Positions 20,922 through 31,777 of a stretch of 39,563 nt of DNA are shown in pieces (position 1 is the stretch's first letter; every line of letters starts with the position of its first letter). Below the pieces are notes generated by a model. That model had not been told where the DNA came from and did not search any database. It saw only the letters and a list, made by a program, of their open reading frames with translations. The DNA comes from Paramacrobiotus richtersi (taxonomy: Eukaryota > Tardigrada > Eutardigrada > Parachela > Macrobiotidae), in contig JAQGAU010000117.1 in the NCBI GenBank assembly GCA_034698045.1, forward strand, positions 1 to 39,563. Direction: 5' to 3'. The translations under genes were made by a program, and so were the position numbers.

Positions 20922-21889
20922 TGAACTGATGTAAATCTCTTCTACTGATAAACAATTTTATAGCTCAACATTAGGTTGTTAGGTTTGGTGGAACTTTACC
21001 GTAGAGTCTAGAAATTATACGTAACCAAATCAGGCGTCTTAAAGACTAAAGTACCGTCAAACAAAAGCACTTCCCAACAAACTGCACAAACCTATACAGT
21101 AATTAGTGCTAGGTAATCGCTCTCCGCTGGTGGTGGGAAGTTGATAAAGGCGTAGGGTTCCTTTTAAAATTTCACTTGCAAGATCCGCTTTTCCTTGACC
21201 TCAATTGCGCAAGAGGCTTCCCGCATTGTTTGGTGTACGCGGTACATGCATGATGCAGTTTAATTAATCTTAATAACTTTGTCAATTTTTGAAAAGTATG
21301 GCTCCAAAACAATAGGGCTCCAGAACTCATACTGAGGAACATGCTATCCAAATTTCAAGCAAATCGGACCATTTCGAAGTGTGTCACGTCGGCGAAAGGA
21401 ATACAATACACTTGCCGGATTTCCGCAACAGACAAAACTGCGTTGGAGCTGAGTATAGAAGACCTTCGCTCAGCTCCGGTCGAAAATCATTTTATGTGTG
21501 AGGTGTTCTATTTTTTGAACTGTAGAATCGATAATCAGCGCGTTACAAGGACTCTTTTTATGTTTTACAAGGATTACAAATTTACAAGGACAACATTTTC
21601 AATACCAGGATGACCTTTATGCGCCCAATTGCGAACTACGTAATACTTCGATTTTTTCGCTGATCACAACCACGTCCTGGGGTCGCCGCGTGTCAGATGC
21701 ATCCGTGTAGGAACGATTCTTTTTTGGAGAATTCAAAGCTATATGTGGTTTTTGTTGTAGGCGTACTGCTTCATCCTTGCGCCGTCATGCACAATAATCA
21801 TGAACCAGGTTTATTGATCGGAATGTACCATAAGATTGAATACCAGCAGAATTTGCGGCGTTTCTGTTTCACGCCTTGCATTGGCCTTA
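20922..21889. other. Stretch without a recognised gene
   Basis: No A1-like first exon is visible upstream of A2. A 9-bp perfect inverted repeat (GGAGCTGAG at 21445-21453, CTCAGCTCC at 21469-21477) lies here. A short frame (GMYHKIEYQQN, near 21821) looks faintly like the plus-strand reading of the 7565/8349 repeat, but this is weak. Confidence 0.35.
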
Positions 21890-22791
21890 CCAGCGAAAGA
21901 TTACCGCAAAAGCCAAAAATCACGTCCGATAGCTTTGCTCGGAGTCTCGGACAAACTCTACGCAACTGAAATTTGTTAACTAATTCAAAAATGCGTTTAA
22001 CGTGGTTTGGCGAGACGTTTTCTTTGACGCTGTTTTAGAGTGGATGCCAGAGTATTTCCCATTTGTTCATAGTGTTTACGGCAAGCCAACATGTCTGGGT
22101 TTGGGGCAGAATATTATTTTATCCGAAACGGGTGTACATCAGGGAGATCCAATGGGCCCGCCACTGTTTTGTTTGGCCATTAAAGCCACTACCAAAGGTC
22201 TCCAGTCGCCCTTCAACGTCTGGTATTTAGACGATGGTACAATGGGAGGACCTTCAAGAAACGGTGTTGTCCGATCTGCAAACCATACAAGAAATCGGCG
22301 GATCGGTTGGCCTGGAATTGAACATTAGCAAGTGTGAGCTCTATGTGAGTGAAAAGCACAGCCAGCGGGATATTGTTCTCCAGTCATTCTGCGAGGCTGC
22401 CCCAGATCTGGTGATTCGCACAAAAACGAACCTGGCTCTGCTTGGAGCCCCGATTTTTGAAGAAGCTGTGGAGGCTGTTATGGTGAAAAAAACCACTGAG
22501 CTGGAGCGAATTATCAGTCGGCTAAAGTTTCTCTCAGCGCATCAAGCCCTGTTTCTACTAAAAAATTGCCTTGGAATACCCAAGTTAATACACACGATTC
22601 GGACTGGCCTGTGTTGGAAGAAACTGGATCTTTCGAAAAACTACGACGACATGATCAGGCAGGCCATTGGCGAAATAATTTTTGCAGGTGCGCCGAGCCG
22701 ACAGGATCGTGTGTTTCATCCGGAGCCGGGACATAGCGGCGCGTACAGCGGGCAGGTCTTCAAGAAGCTGAAAAGTGAGTGCTCTGCCTAA
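21890..22791 (+). mobile_element. Non-LTR-type reverse transcriptase relic with YLDD active site
   Basis: SRPIALLGVSDKLYATEI (about 21917-21970) fits the fingers motif 'RPIAxG..LRRL'. From 21987 the frame gives KNAFNVVWRDVFFDAVLE, PFVHSVYGKP, SETGVHQGDPMGPPLFCLAI and the catalytic WYLDDGTMGG. A frameshift at about 22245 follows, then LQETVLSDLQTIQEIGGSVG, NISKCELYVSE and LLGAPIFEEAV, continuing to HQALFLLKNCLGIPKL. The stretch between RPIA and NAF (about 50 residues, including the first catalytic Asp region) is deleted. The QGDP/YLDD style and 'LLGAP' tail differ from the LINE at 4033, so this is a separate element lineage. No endonuclease or poly-A tail was recognised. Confidence 0.8.
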
Positions 22792-23879
22792 TTTGATCTA
22801 CTTTTTGCCTAGTTTTTGTCTAGTTTTTGCGCGTGGTATTCGGCATTTGTGATTTTATTGTAATTTGTAATTTTCGTAATTATTCGCCATTTGGTATGAC
22901 GTAAAAATCATTAGGCAACAATTTCTGCTGGTGTTTCGTACGCCGAACAATTTATTTCTCACTATGCCCCGCAGTTTAATAAGCAGTGTAGCCATTAATA
23001 ACGAGATATATTGGTTTGAACAAAACATCATAACTGCTGCCTACATCACTGCCTGTGGCCTTAATTTCCGTAAATTACTGTAGTCAGTAAATTACTGTAT
23101 TAAAAACATACGATTATAAATTGAAAAACTAAGTTGATGTTAAATACGCAACTCAGATTAAGTACTTTATTAAATAAATTACAGATCAATTAAATTCTTT
23201 TAAAAGCTGCAGTTAATAAATAGAATATTCGTCAAAAATATTTTTGAAAATTGCAAATTACTGTGGACTTTGGCGCTCAATGGAAACAGTCTCAAGTTGT
23301 GCATGGATTAAGATCATCATCTAATCTCCGCTTCGCTTTATGCTGGTTATGAAGCGGAATGCAACTAATGGTTGCATCCTGTGCGTGGACGGGTGGGGTC
23401 CAAGTTGAGCGGGACGGCGTTGGTCACTTTTCCAACCGTCAGACATCGCGGTGACACTTGGCCGTCTGCGTAAGATCAGTCTTATGGCAGGCAAGCATCG
23501 AGATTCGTTGACGGGATGCGAGTCGGGAGAGGAGGATGCTCCGATTGACCCAGTAGCGTCTGCACTGGGAAATAATACCCCATTTACGGTTCCGCCATAC
23601 TGATTGTGAATGAAGATGCTGCGTGTGTCCCGTGGAATGAGATTCGGTGTGCTTGAATATACTACGATGAGATTGAGTGTGGAATTTCCATATTAATGGC
23701 ACGACTAATTTTGTCCCGTTTGGTGGTTGAGGGTCAAGTTGGGGGCTTTTGAGAAAGTTTGATATCGTCGCGATCGAAATACATTTTTTTTAAATAGGCT
23801 TGTCGTGCTTTTGATTCCTGTTGTTTGCGTAACGATAACAGGATCAGTATCGCTCGAGTAGGACTTTATTGGTGCTTGT
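22792..23879. other. Mostly non-coding, one possible small exon
   Basis: A/T-rich to about 23300, then GC-richer. At 23408-23601 a plus-strand frame follows a good acceptor (CTTTTCCAACCGTCAG at 23433-23448) and contains DIAVTLGRLRKISLMAGKHR and CESGEEDAPIDPVA before a TGA. No family recognised and no partner exon found. Confidence 0.3.
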
Positions 23880-23903
23880 CGTAGTGTAGTGGCTATTTGC
23901 TCC
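23880..23903 (+). repeat. tRNA-Val-like 5'-half motif, outlying copy
   Basis: CGTAGTGTAGTGGCTAT matches the 5' half of eukaryotic tRNA-Val (CCGTAGTGTAGTGGTTAT) and the repeat family clustered at 34261-39280. No B box or acceptor stem follows. Confidence 0.45.
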
Positions 23904-24360
23904 TTGCTACGCGCGGTCAGTCAGGAGCGATTATGTTTCGAAATAGTTAAAAACATTTGTAAGAATCGTTTACAAACATTCGTAGGAAAAGTTTTTTAAT
24001 ATTTTAAATTGTTTTATTACACTAATAAATTTAAACTGACACTAATGGAGGGCTTGTTTACCTCAGGAACTCTAAATTACAGTTTCAGCAGGAATAATAG
24101 AAATGATAATAAAAATTAATGGCAGGATTGAATGATGATAATCTTAGTGGAAGACTAGAAGGCGTTTTGTTAATATTATGGAAATATATTTTTTCTAATT
24201 GTCTTTCACGACTGGCATTGCTAAAAATGTTTCTGCGTAAGTTCTGGTGTTCATTGGGCCATACGAGCTCCTCGTTTTGTGCAGTTTTAGGGCTTTTGGA
24301 ATGTATTTCGACTGCGTTTCTTTCTGTGGACAGCAGCATCGCACAGGCCTTATAATCGGT

Positions 24361-24623
24361 AATTAGCGTAATGGACGCAGTTTTCCGCGTATGTCCAGCA
24401 TGCCGGCTGTCCCCTCTTGGAGCGTATGAACCCGCCAGTGCAATATGATCCCTTTGGAAAGGTTAATTCTTCCATAAGGAGATTATTAGGTTTTAATTGG
24501 CCGGTCCGCTTTCCCAGACCTGTTTATTATCCGGCCACTCTGCCGAATTATGCTGCTAACCTGTTTTCGGGCCTGTACCGCAGCTTATCTGATGCTTTCT
24601 TCGGGATTTTTGTCTTGGATTAG
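24361..24623 (+). other. Possible exon(s), unknown
   Basis: Two short plus-strand frames follow each other. One begins at an ATG (24371) and reads VFRVCPACRLSPLGAYEP. The other (24417-24623) reads NPPVQYDPFGKV, GFNWPVRFPRPVYYPATLPN and AANLFSGLYRSLSDAFFG before a TAG. The composition is protein-like (Pro/aromatic rich) and unlike the flanking A/T-rich DNA. No domain recognised. Confidence 0.25.
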
Positions 24624-24839
24624 AAATGCTGGATGTGTGAGAAAGGTCATTGCTTTGCCTATTTTCAATCCACTTGAACTCGTATCAGAAAATTATCCAG
24701 TATTCAAAGTTTTACGTAATATTGTATTGTAATTATTTCTTCTTCTGTATATTCATTATTTTAATTTTTCGTGCTAGATATTCTAAAATTGAAATCAATA
24801 TGTAAACATTATAATTAAAAAATAATTATATACAAAATG

Positions 24840-24909
24840 TTCGGGAACATTCTAAAATATTTCCTTAAAATATATTCTAAAATTATTTAGGAAATGTTTG
24901 GGAACATTC
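24840..24909. promoter_or_regulatory. Two heat-shock-element-like motifs
   Basis: TTCGGGAACATTC (24840-24852) fits the nTTCnnGAAnnTTCn trimer exactly. TTTGGGAACATTC (24897-24909) fits with one change. The shared flanks (AAATGTT..GGGAACATTCTAAA) suggest local duplication, so regulation is only a possibility. The nearest downstream coding signals are more than 1 kb away. Confidence 0.3.
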
Positions 24910-25955
24910 TAAACTATGTTTTCAGAACAGGCAAATTTTGATATTTAAATGGGATCGATATTGGTACAGAAACATTAACAGATTTTTCTGATTTATTCAC
25001 GAATTTAGGAAACCTGATCTATGCAAAATGCAAATAGGGAGAATTGTAATTTTCGGTGCTGGCTGTTTTATGTATGAATTATGGATGAGCTTGTGGTTTG
25101 GGGGGATAACTTAATTATCGGTTGGATTTTAATTTACAACATCCGCATGATGGATGATGCGTCCCGAGTTCCCTGTCCGGGCATTGTGACGTTTGACACT
25201 GTGCAACCAATTTTATTTTAACTGTAAAGAACAATTTTGTGGAAACGAAATTTTTTATCATTATCTGGAAATGGAATAGATTGCTTATTTTTTATAGTTT
25301 TCGTAATAAATTCGGTTGATTAACTGTTTTAAATGCTTTTATTATTAAATTTTTTTGTAAACCTTTCGGAAATAAACGGATTAATTTTTGCTTCGTGTAT
25401 TTACAGGCTTCGAAGATAATTTAGTTTTATGTTAGAAAATTTTACTGACGTATTACAAATATCGCAGACTGTTGAATAAAGTATATATGTACCGTTTTCT
25501 CCATTATTCATTGTGTGTATTCTGTTTGAAACCCGCTCAGGTCGTTTTTAGACGGATATTTGAGAGGTCGCTAATGTTGCTAAACGATTTCCGCTGATAA
25601 CGATCACCGCGAGACATTTAATTTTTCTGTTCCTTTCGGGCTTGCAGTTTTCAATCAAACACACATCCATCGCCATTTTCTGTCTGTACATGTCAAGGTC
25701 AGGGCGAAATTGACCAAAATCTGTATCATGACCATCACGACACGATCACCATATAATTCCCAACAGAAAAAATTACAAAAGCGTCAGAATGAATTTAATA
25801 CTTTGTTTTATAAAAATTCAGTTCATATTGATAAACTGTGCATTAGTAATTAACTCCCGTGTCAACCTCCACTCAGCACGAATTGTTGCCAAATAATGTT
25901 TGCATTTCACACGTGCGTGGTTTCACTGAAATATTTTAAAATCAAAAGTGCTTAC
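24910..25955. other. Non-coding A/T-rich stretch
   Basis: No gene, repeat array or RNA gene recognised. Confidence 0.5.
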
Positions 25956-26180
25956 GTATTCAACGCTTCTCTGCTCGCTCGTAGATTTCCCTACCGTCAG
26001 TAACCGGAAGTTTAGGGAGAAGCACGAACCAGCCCATGCCGCCGACTGTGATTCCGGTTCGGGATCAATCGCGTCAGATTTTGGATCCTTAATCGATGGT
26101 AAGCTAACGTTGTACATTTGTTGTGGCTGTTTCCGCTGTGGTCCGAAACTATTGTAATACATCATCTGATAGTGTGACAT
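25956..26180 (-). CDS. Possible first exon, minus strand, unknown protein
   Basis: Starts at an ATG and reads MSHYQMMYYNSFGPQRKQPQ, then an acidic/Ser-rich part, ending at a strong donor TAC|GTAAGC (25955). Tyr/Gln-rich starts like this are common in disordered regulatory proteins. The opposite strand also has an open frame here ending at a donor (GATG|GTAAGC, 26099), so which strand is coding is undecided. No downstream exon was found. Confidence 0.35.
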
Positions 26181-26290
26181 TGTATAGCTGGAACTTGTCG
26201 AATGTGTTTACTTGTGCCTATCGAGGTGTCTGAATATTTATCCGTGATTTTCAGCCGGGCTGTTTGCTCTGAGCAGCGTCGTTGTTGTCG

Positions 26291-27475
26291 ATGTCGCCGG
26301 TGTTCTTTGGCAGGACGGCTTTATCTGGAATGCTTTTTGCAGTATCATCCTCCGAGTCGGGTGATGGATTGCCCAGAATTCCCGATGAGTATGCTGAAAT
26401 GGTTTCGATATTACTTGCCCAGCAGTCAACGGTGACCGAAGGCGTTCAACGTACCGGTAAGTCGAAATCGTGTTGCAGTGATTGGGCGAGATGGACCGTA
26501 TTGTAGTGGGTTCGAATGTTTCATCAACGCTGTATGGCTTGGTACCCGAGGGGTTTTAATCATCCGTGTGGTTTTACTAGATCGCTCTGTGAAGTCGGTA
26601 GTCCAGGGTATGGATCTTATTGACTGCCGACAAACTGAAGACTCTCCATCCATATCAGGACCGCTGTGCCGACTCAGAGACGGTAAGTGGCGAGTTCCTG
26701 TTTTTTTATAGCTAGATCATTCTGTGAAATTAGGATAAGTTCCCGTATACAGAAGGCACGACTCAAATGTTCGATGGTAACAAATTTATATGCACAAGAA
26801 TTAAGACACATCCTTGATATAAAGGCACGTTTGCTGCGAAAGTGCGAATACAACGTTGCACGGTCACAATCCGTGCAGGGCATATCTCCACCAGGCCTTA
26901 ATATTTGAGATTCTTATGATGTGGGGGCAAAGGAGTTATATCTCGCGGAACAGGATGTTATTATTTGCGAACGCAAGAGAGCCCTTGCGCAGGAGCGTTT
27001 TCAGAAAAGACTCATTCTTGATAGAAAAAAGGTAAGTTTGCTGCGAAAGTGCAAATACACCGTTGTACAGTCCCAGTGTGTGCAGTGCAGATTTACACAA
27101 GGCCGTAATATTTTGATTTTTAGGATATAGCCAAGAAGGAATATGCTCTCGCCGAACAGGGAGTGTGTGTGGCTGGGCGCAGGCGAGCCTTCGCTGAAGA
27201 GCGCCTCCGGGAGCGTCGGCATTTGCAGGTGGAGCAAGCCAAAGCTGAACAACAGCTGCAAGCTGGGCGGCTGAGAGTGCAACGGAAACGCGCTGGACCG
27301 GCAGATCGAACGCGAACGTCAGTCTGCGGAAGCGGCCACCAGCACTGCCGCAAAGGCCGAGCGGGAGCAGGTATGTTGCGCACGATGGTCGTATTTTAGT
27401 AGCACTTCGCCGATATGCATTTTCTGAAATAATTTTCAGAATCTGCACGATAAACTCGTTAGACCGGAATATTAG
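26291..27475 (+). pseudogene. Multi-exon coiled-coil protein with internal exon duplication, frameshifted
   Basis: Exons chain in phase: 26291-26456 (MSPVFFGRTALSG, PDEYAEMVSILLAQQ), 26581-26682 (DRSVKSVVQGMDLIDC), 26712-26824, 26933-27031 (ELYLAEQDVIICERKRALAQ), 27124-27370 (KKEYALAEQGV, RRRAFAEERLRERRHLQVEQ), 27440-27475. The last large exons are charged and rich in heptad-like E/K/R/L/A runs, typical of a coiled coil. Near 27270-27300 the open frame changes: the continuing coiled-coil text (ALDRQIERERQSAEAATSTA) lies in the next frame, so there is an indel. A 207-bp exon+intron unit is duplicated (26829 versus 27036). In the first copy the donor is GCACGT instead of GTAAGT and the acceptor TTTTAG is lost, so splicing there would need a GC donor and an alternative AAAG acceptor. 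No homologue recognised. Confidence 0.5.
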
Positions 27476-27545
27476 CAAGCCACGCTTCATGGAGATTTAT
27501 AAGGTGGGGCAAACATAGAGAAAATAATAAAGTTAGTCCTGACAC

Positions 27546-27824
27546 AGTTGCATGGAATTATTCAAAATAACGGTTATGAAATTTGTTAACGGAATTTATG
27601 GAATTATTCAACGGAATTTATGGAATTATTCAACGGAATTAACGGAAACATTTTTTTAACGGAATTTATGGAATTATTAACGGAATTTATTAAACCGAAT
27701 TCATGGAATTATTTTATTCAACGGAATTAATTTAACGCAATTTATGGAATTATTTGACGGTTATGAAATTATTTTAAATCAGCGGTTGCATGGAATTAGT
27801 CACACGGTTGCATGGAATTACTTA
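27546..27824 (+). repeat. A/T-rich tandem repeat, unit about 22 bp
   Basis: Repeated AACGGAATTTATGGAATTAT units with indels, flanked on both sides by GGTTGCATGGAATTA variants (27548, 27784, 27807). It probably lies in the intron before the 28062 exon. Confidence 0.8.
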
Positions 27825-28061
27825 AGTTTTTTCATAGATTAAATTTGTTTTTGCAAGTAGATTACCTGAACGCAGATATTCCCAAAAATATTCGAACACG
27901 CATAATATGATGTCTTAATTAATGTGATAATTGCTTAGTAGTTTTGTTGAATTTGAAATTCCGTCGATTATTTTCGGTTTCGATTTTCGGTAACTATTCT
28001 GCTGCTAGTTTTGCCATCAGATTTTTAATCACATTTTGAATGTTGAAATTGTATTTTGTAG

Positions 28062-28361
28062 TATAACTTTAAATACTGGACCTTTGCCAGCCGCCTCCGA
28101 ACCATAGCAGTAAAGTTGTTCACCAAGGAGATGCAAGAAAGCAGCGAGATCAAAAAGAAATTTTGGAATAAGTTTTTGGGTATAGAGGGTGGTATCACTA
28201 TTGGAGAGTTGGAGAGCCTGCTGAAAGGCAACAGAGCAATATCCACCGTTGTCGAAACGAAGGAACAGGACGAAATATTAATCGACATTTTGGCACTCGT
28301 GTGCGATTACGGGATGAATTATCTGGACAAGATCAGCAAGCTGGGACCTGAACGGAAGTAG
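28062..28361 (+). CDS. Terminal exon, unknown protein
   Basis: Follows an acceptor (GTATTTTGTAG) and stays open for 99 codons to a TAG: YNFKYWTFASRLRTIAVKLF, EMQESSEIKKKFWNKFLGIE, ITIGELESLLKGN, EILIDILALVCDYG. Predicted largely helical. A possible upstream partner is the short ATGGAGATTTATAAG|GTGGGG at 27489-27503, which joins in phase 0. It may be the end of the coiled-coil gene or a separate gene. No family recognised. Confidence 0.45.
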   Translation, partial: YNFKYWTFASRLRTIAVKLFTKEMQESSEIKKKFWNKFLGIEGGITIGELESLLKGNRAISTVVETKEQDEILIDILALVCDYGMNYLDKISKLGPERK

Positions 28362-29316
28362 CGACACCAAGGGAATGTACCATTTGAAAGAACGGCATCC
28401 GACTCTGCTACCGCTGCCGGATTAGCTCCCGGAATCATTTCTGCTTTACTGCTTGTTTACCCCCACGGAGGTTCAGAAGTATTATCATTTTTAATGTTGT
28501 TGGAATTTCGCAATTGTCTGAATTTTTATGGTTGTTTTCGTGTCACGTACACTGATAAGGAAGGATTGTGAACGAAGCCGGGTAAACCGCTGTTTTCCGC
28601 AGAATCTTTTTTTAATTTTTTTTTTATATGACATCATTATTTTGAGAAGTGTGAGAGTGTTGATGATGTAGTCACTCGAGTCATTGTGATTTTCGGTGTA
28701 TAGACTAATAATGAATGACTAATAGATCCCTGTTTAAAGTATTGCGGAATCAACGAAACTGCTTCTGAGTTGTCTTTTTCGGTTTCCATATTCTTCTCGA
28801 ATCTGGCTCAGGCTGCTACAATCAGTTCACATAATCGTAGTGCAAGGGCTTAGCAGATAAAAGAAAACAAGCTTTTTAATTTAAACTGAAGCTGCGAAGC
28901 ATTCTTGGCTGAAAGTGTCAGGGTGTTACGTTTTTCGATTCCGCTTTGCTGAAATTAAACAAGCAAAAACATTAGAAACTGAAAATATGGCAGTTTGAAG
29001 AACTGAAACAACAGTGTACAGGGTTTATCACCCATTGTGTGTTAGCTGTATTAATTTCATTGATTATACGAAAACAAATAATAATATTAATTTCATTTAT
29101 ACGATAATTAATAATAGTATTAAATGTATTGACTCTTGTGACGGATGATCGCTGATGGAACCGATCTAAACGTAAATGTCTTCATTGCTTCTTTGGTTAC
29201 TAGTTACGCTAGTCTAGAACTGTACGATGCTATGCCTTCATCAGTATTGATCGTCTCCTGTATGTAGACACAGACTGTGGAATCGCCCTTATGGGTAATG
29301 GATTTTAAACAAAAAC
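28362..29316. other. Non-coding stretch with one tRNA-Val-like motif
   Basis: No gene supported. At 28835-28853 CGTAGTGCAAGGGCTTAGC is a degenerate copy of the motif clustered at 34261-39280. Confidence 0.4.
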
Positions 29317-29664
29317 GTGCTTTTTCGGTTTACCAGAGGAACGCATCACTTGAATCGATCTGTTATTTTGGCAATGCGAAATATATTCTATCAGAATCCT
29401 TTGACGCGAACGATTTCCGTAGACACACAGTATCTTGTTTTATGGAGGCGGCGAAGGGACATGCTGCAGATAGCGATCTTAGCGCGTCAGATGTTCACAC
29501 GTTTTAAAAGCGGTTTTATGGATATAAGAGTGCAACAAGTCGTGATTATTGTTGTCGCTAGAGAACTTAGACAGAAGGGTCCGCCTTTCTCTAACATTTT
29601 GGCGAACCCACGTACAGCATATCGGCTAGGGGGACGCCACGGCGCGCCGACGCTTTGTTTTTAA
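29317..29664 (+). other. Unrecognised 115-codon open frame
   Basis: Open from a GTG, with no ATG near the start: VILAMRNIFYQNPL, LVLWRRRRDMLQIAILARQM, QQVVIIVVARELRQKGPPFS. The composition is rich in Arg and hydrophobic residues. It sits just upstream of the DEAD-box relic but does not look like its N-terminal part. It could be coding or chance. Confidence 0.25.
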
Positions 29665-29762
29665 TTATGCTATTTTTATTACGATTATAATGTCATTGTT
29701 TTTTCTTTGTTTTTGTGTTTATAATTTTTGTTTTAATTTTTGTCGGTTTTTCGCGTTCGTAG

Positions 29763-31285
29763 GACGCTCACTGTTGACGCAAGGTCCACATCGAAGCGGC
29801 AAAACCATGGCCTACGTGATTGAAGTTTTGAATCGGCTGAAGATTGACGAGCACGTATGTCAGTGCGTCGTTGTGGCGGAAACCTTCCATTAAATTAGCA
29901 AGGTCAGGCTTGAGCCTCTTCCACACCCCGAAAAGAACAATAGCGATCTTTTCCTTCAGTTCATTTTATTTTTAGTTTTTTTTGCATTTATTGTTTTTCC
30001 TGTTATTCTTTTCTTACATTTGCCGGTATTTTTTGACCTTCCTGTTTTTTATTCTCCTTATTCTGGAATGATTTCGTAAATGTTTGTTGCATTGTTTCAA
30101 GTTTAGCGATGTTATTAATAATAATATTTTATTCTTTTTTTATTAGTAATGATTTAGTACCATTTGTTACTAATTTTTTCTGATTTATTTCACAATTTGG
30201 TTTGTCTTTATTAATTGTTTTATAACGTGTGTTTCAGTATTATGTTTTTCTCTCTGTATTAACTTGGTTTTTTATGCCGTTTTTTTGTATCATTTAATTA
30301 ATGTTTGTTGTTTAATACGGCGCAGATTGCGGCGCTGTTTAAGGAGTAGGTGATTCGCTTAATGCGCGTTGTTTGGTGGAGCAGAAGCATGGTAAGGAGT
30401 GAATCAACAGTCGTTTCAAGCACGACCGCAGTACACCGCCTCATGTCCTCGTGTGTCGTCCCCGCATGGTGCGCGAGATGCTGCTCGCATTCTGTGAGGA
30501 CAATAATGTTTTATTCAGTTCTTTACTTATTTTACCATCGTTTCATTTATTTTTAAGTGTTTCTGTTCATTTTTTTATAATTCATTTAACCATAATTTTT
30601 ATATTTGGTATCTGCTTTTTGTTTCGCTAGCTTTTCAAGTATCGATGATGATTGCAGGCACATCTGGCGCGGACACGAAGAGGGTCACCATGGTGGTGTT
30701 TGATGAGATTGAGGCGGTGACCGCCGATTGCGGGGTGGTCTTCGTCGTGAAGAACATGCCGCATGATAAGCTAGTCAGCCGGCAAAAGAAATTAGTCTTG
30801 TCTCACAGTTTTTTCTCCAAACATTCCGTTGTGAGGCTGTATGGTTAACGTTTTTCACCCTTCGATTTTCGTTAATGTTGATTCGTCTTTTAGTCTGTAA
30901 AAGTTTTTGTTTAATTTTAAATTTAGTTTGTTTTTATTTTTGTTGCGGATTTGTACGTGGAAACCATTTATTTTAATTTGAGCCAACTTTCTCCTTAATT
31001 CTTGTATTTAATTTTTTTATTTTTAGATAATATTCTAAATAGTTAATATTTTACTATTAAAAATCTTTTTTGTGGTTTTGTTTGCCATTTCGTATTTTAT
31101 TCGCTGCCTCGTAAAATAACTCAAATTATTTTTCAGTTTTGTACAATATTTTCAACTCAGAACTTCTTTACAAGATGCGCTGATCGGAGCAGAATTCTCA
31201 CCGCTCGAATTGGAAATGTTACCCGAAACTTACCTGTCGGAGGCTGCGGAAATCCCATTTACAAAGCCGCCGACATTCAGAGGAA
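29763..31285 (+). pseudogene. Decayed DEAD-box RNA helicase (eIF4A/Dbp5-like) with introns
   Basis: Exon A (29763-29905) has LLTQGPHRSGKTMAYVIEVL, equivalent to motif I (the GKT kept), then QCVVVAETFH at motif Ia followed by TAA. Exon B (about 30320-30493) has QIAALFKE, then TPPHVLVCRPRMVREML, equivalent to 'PHIVVGTPGRVFDML' (motif Ib region), with TAG and TGA stops. Donor GTGAGG at 30494 and acceptor TTGCAG at 30657 join exon B to exon C in phase 1. Exon C (30658-30848) has KRVTMVVFDEIEAVTAD, where motif II DEAD reads DEIE, and LVLSHSFF, where motif III SAT reads SHS. A fourth piece (31155-31285; LEMLPETYLSEAAEIPF) may be the next exon. Introns are strikingly T-rich. With three internal stops and altered catalytic motifs this is a relic. 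The QC.V.A.T pattern leans to Dbp5/DDX19, but not firmly. Confidence 0.6.
30925..31169 (+). repeat. Duplicated intron block, copy 1
   Basis: About 245 bases almost identical to 31449-31701: shared TTGTTGCGGATTTGT.CGTGG, GAGCCAACTTTCTCC, ATTTTACTATTAAAAATC and the acceptor-like TTTTCAACTCAG at its end. It ends exactly at the acceptor of the exon at 31155. Confidence 0.9.
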
Positions 31286-31448
31286 CTTTTTGCTAAGTTG
31301 CGCCCATTTGCCACTTGGACAGATACTGCGTTTCGCGGCAATTTTTTGTCTGGCGCTCATTCATTTTTGTCTTTCTGGTCAACGACTGATATGAGTTCAA
31401 CACATGTTTTTGTAATTTTTTTATTAGACATTTTTGTGGTAAAATGTG

Positions 31449-31701
31449 AGTTTGTTTTTATTTTTGTTGCGGATTTGTTCGTGGAAACTGGAAACCATTT
31501 ATTTTAATTTGAGCCAACTTTCTCCGTAATTCTTGTATTTAATTTTTTTATTATTAGATAATATTCTAAATAGTCAATATTTTACTATTAAAAATCTTTT
31601 TTTGTGGTTTTGTTCGCCATTTTGTGTTTTATTCGCTGTCTTGTAAAATAACTTAATTATTTTTCAGTTTTGTACAATAATTTTCAACTCAGAATTTCTT
31701 T
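31449..31701 (+). repeat. Duplicated intron block, copy 2
   Basis: Partner of 30925-31169, shifted about 525-532 bases, with a 6-base insertion (ACTGGA) and scattered substitutions. The same acceptor is present, but no exon-like sequence follows it. Confidence 0.9.
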
Positions 31702-31777
31702 GCTTTTTACTACTATTATAATAAAATCACAATAAGAAACCAACAAACAACAGCAATTTTACATTAATTGTCCTTAC

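Noticed and set aside
23439-23702. His/Ser-rich minus-strand frame
   Set aside because: No motif or splice support; the plus strand has a better exon candidate in the same place.
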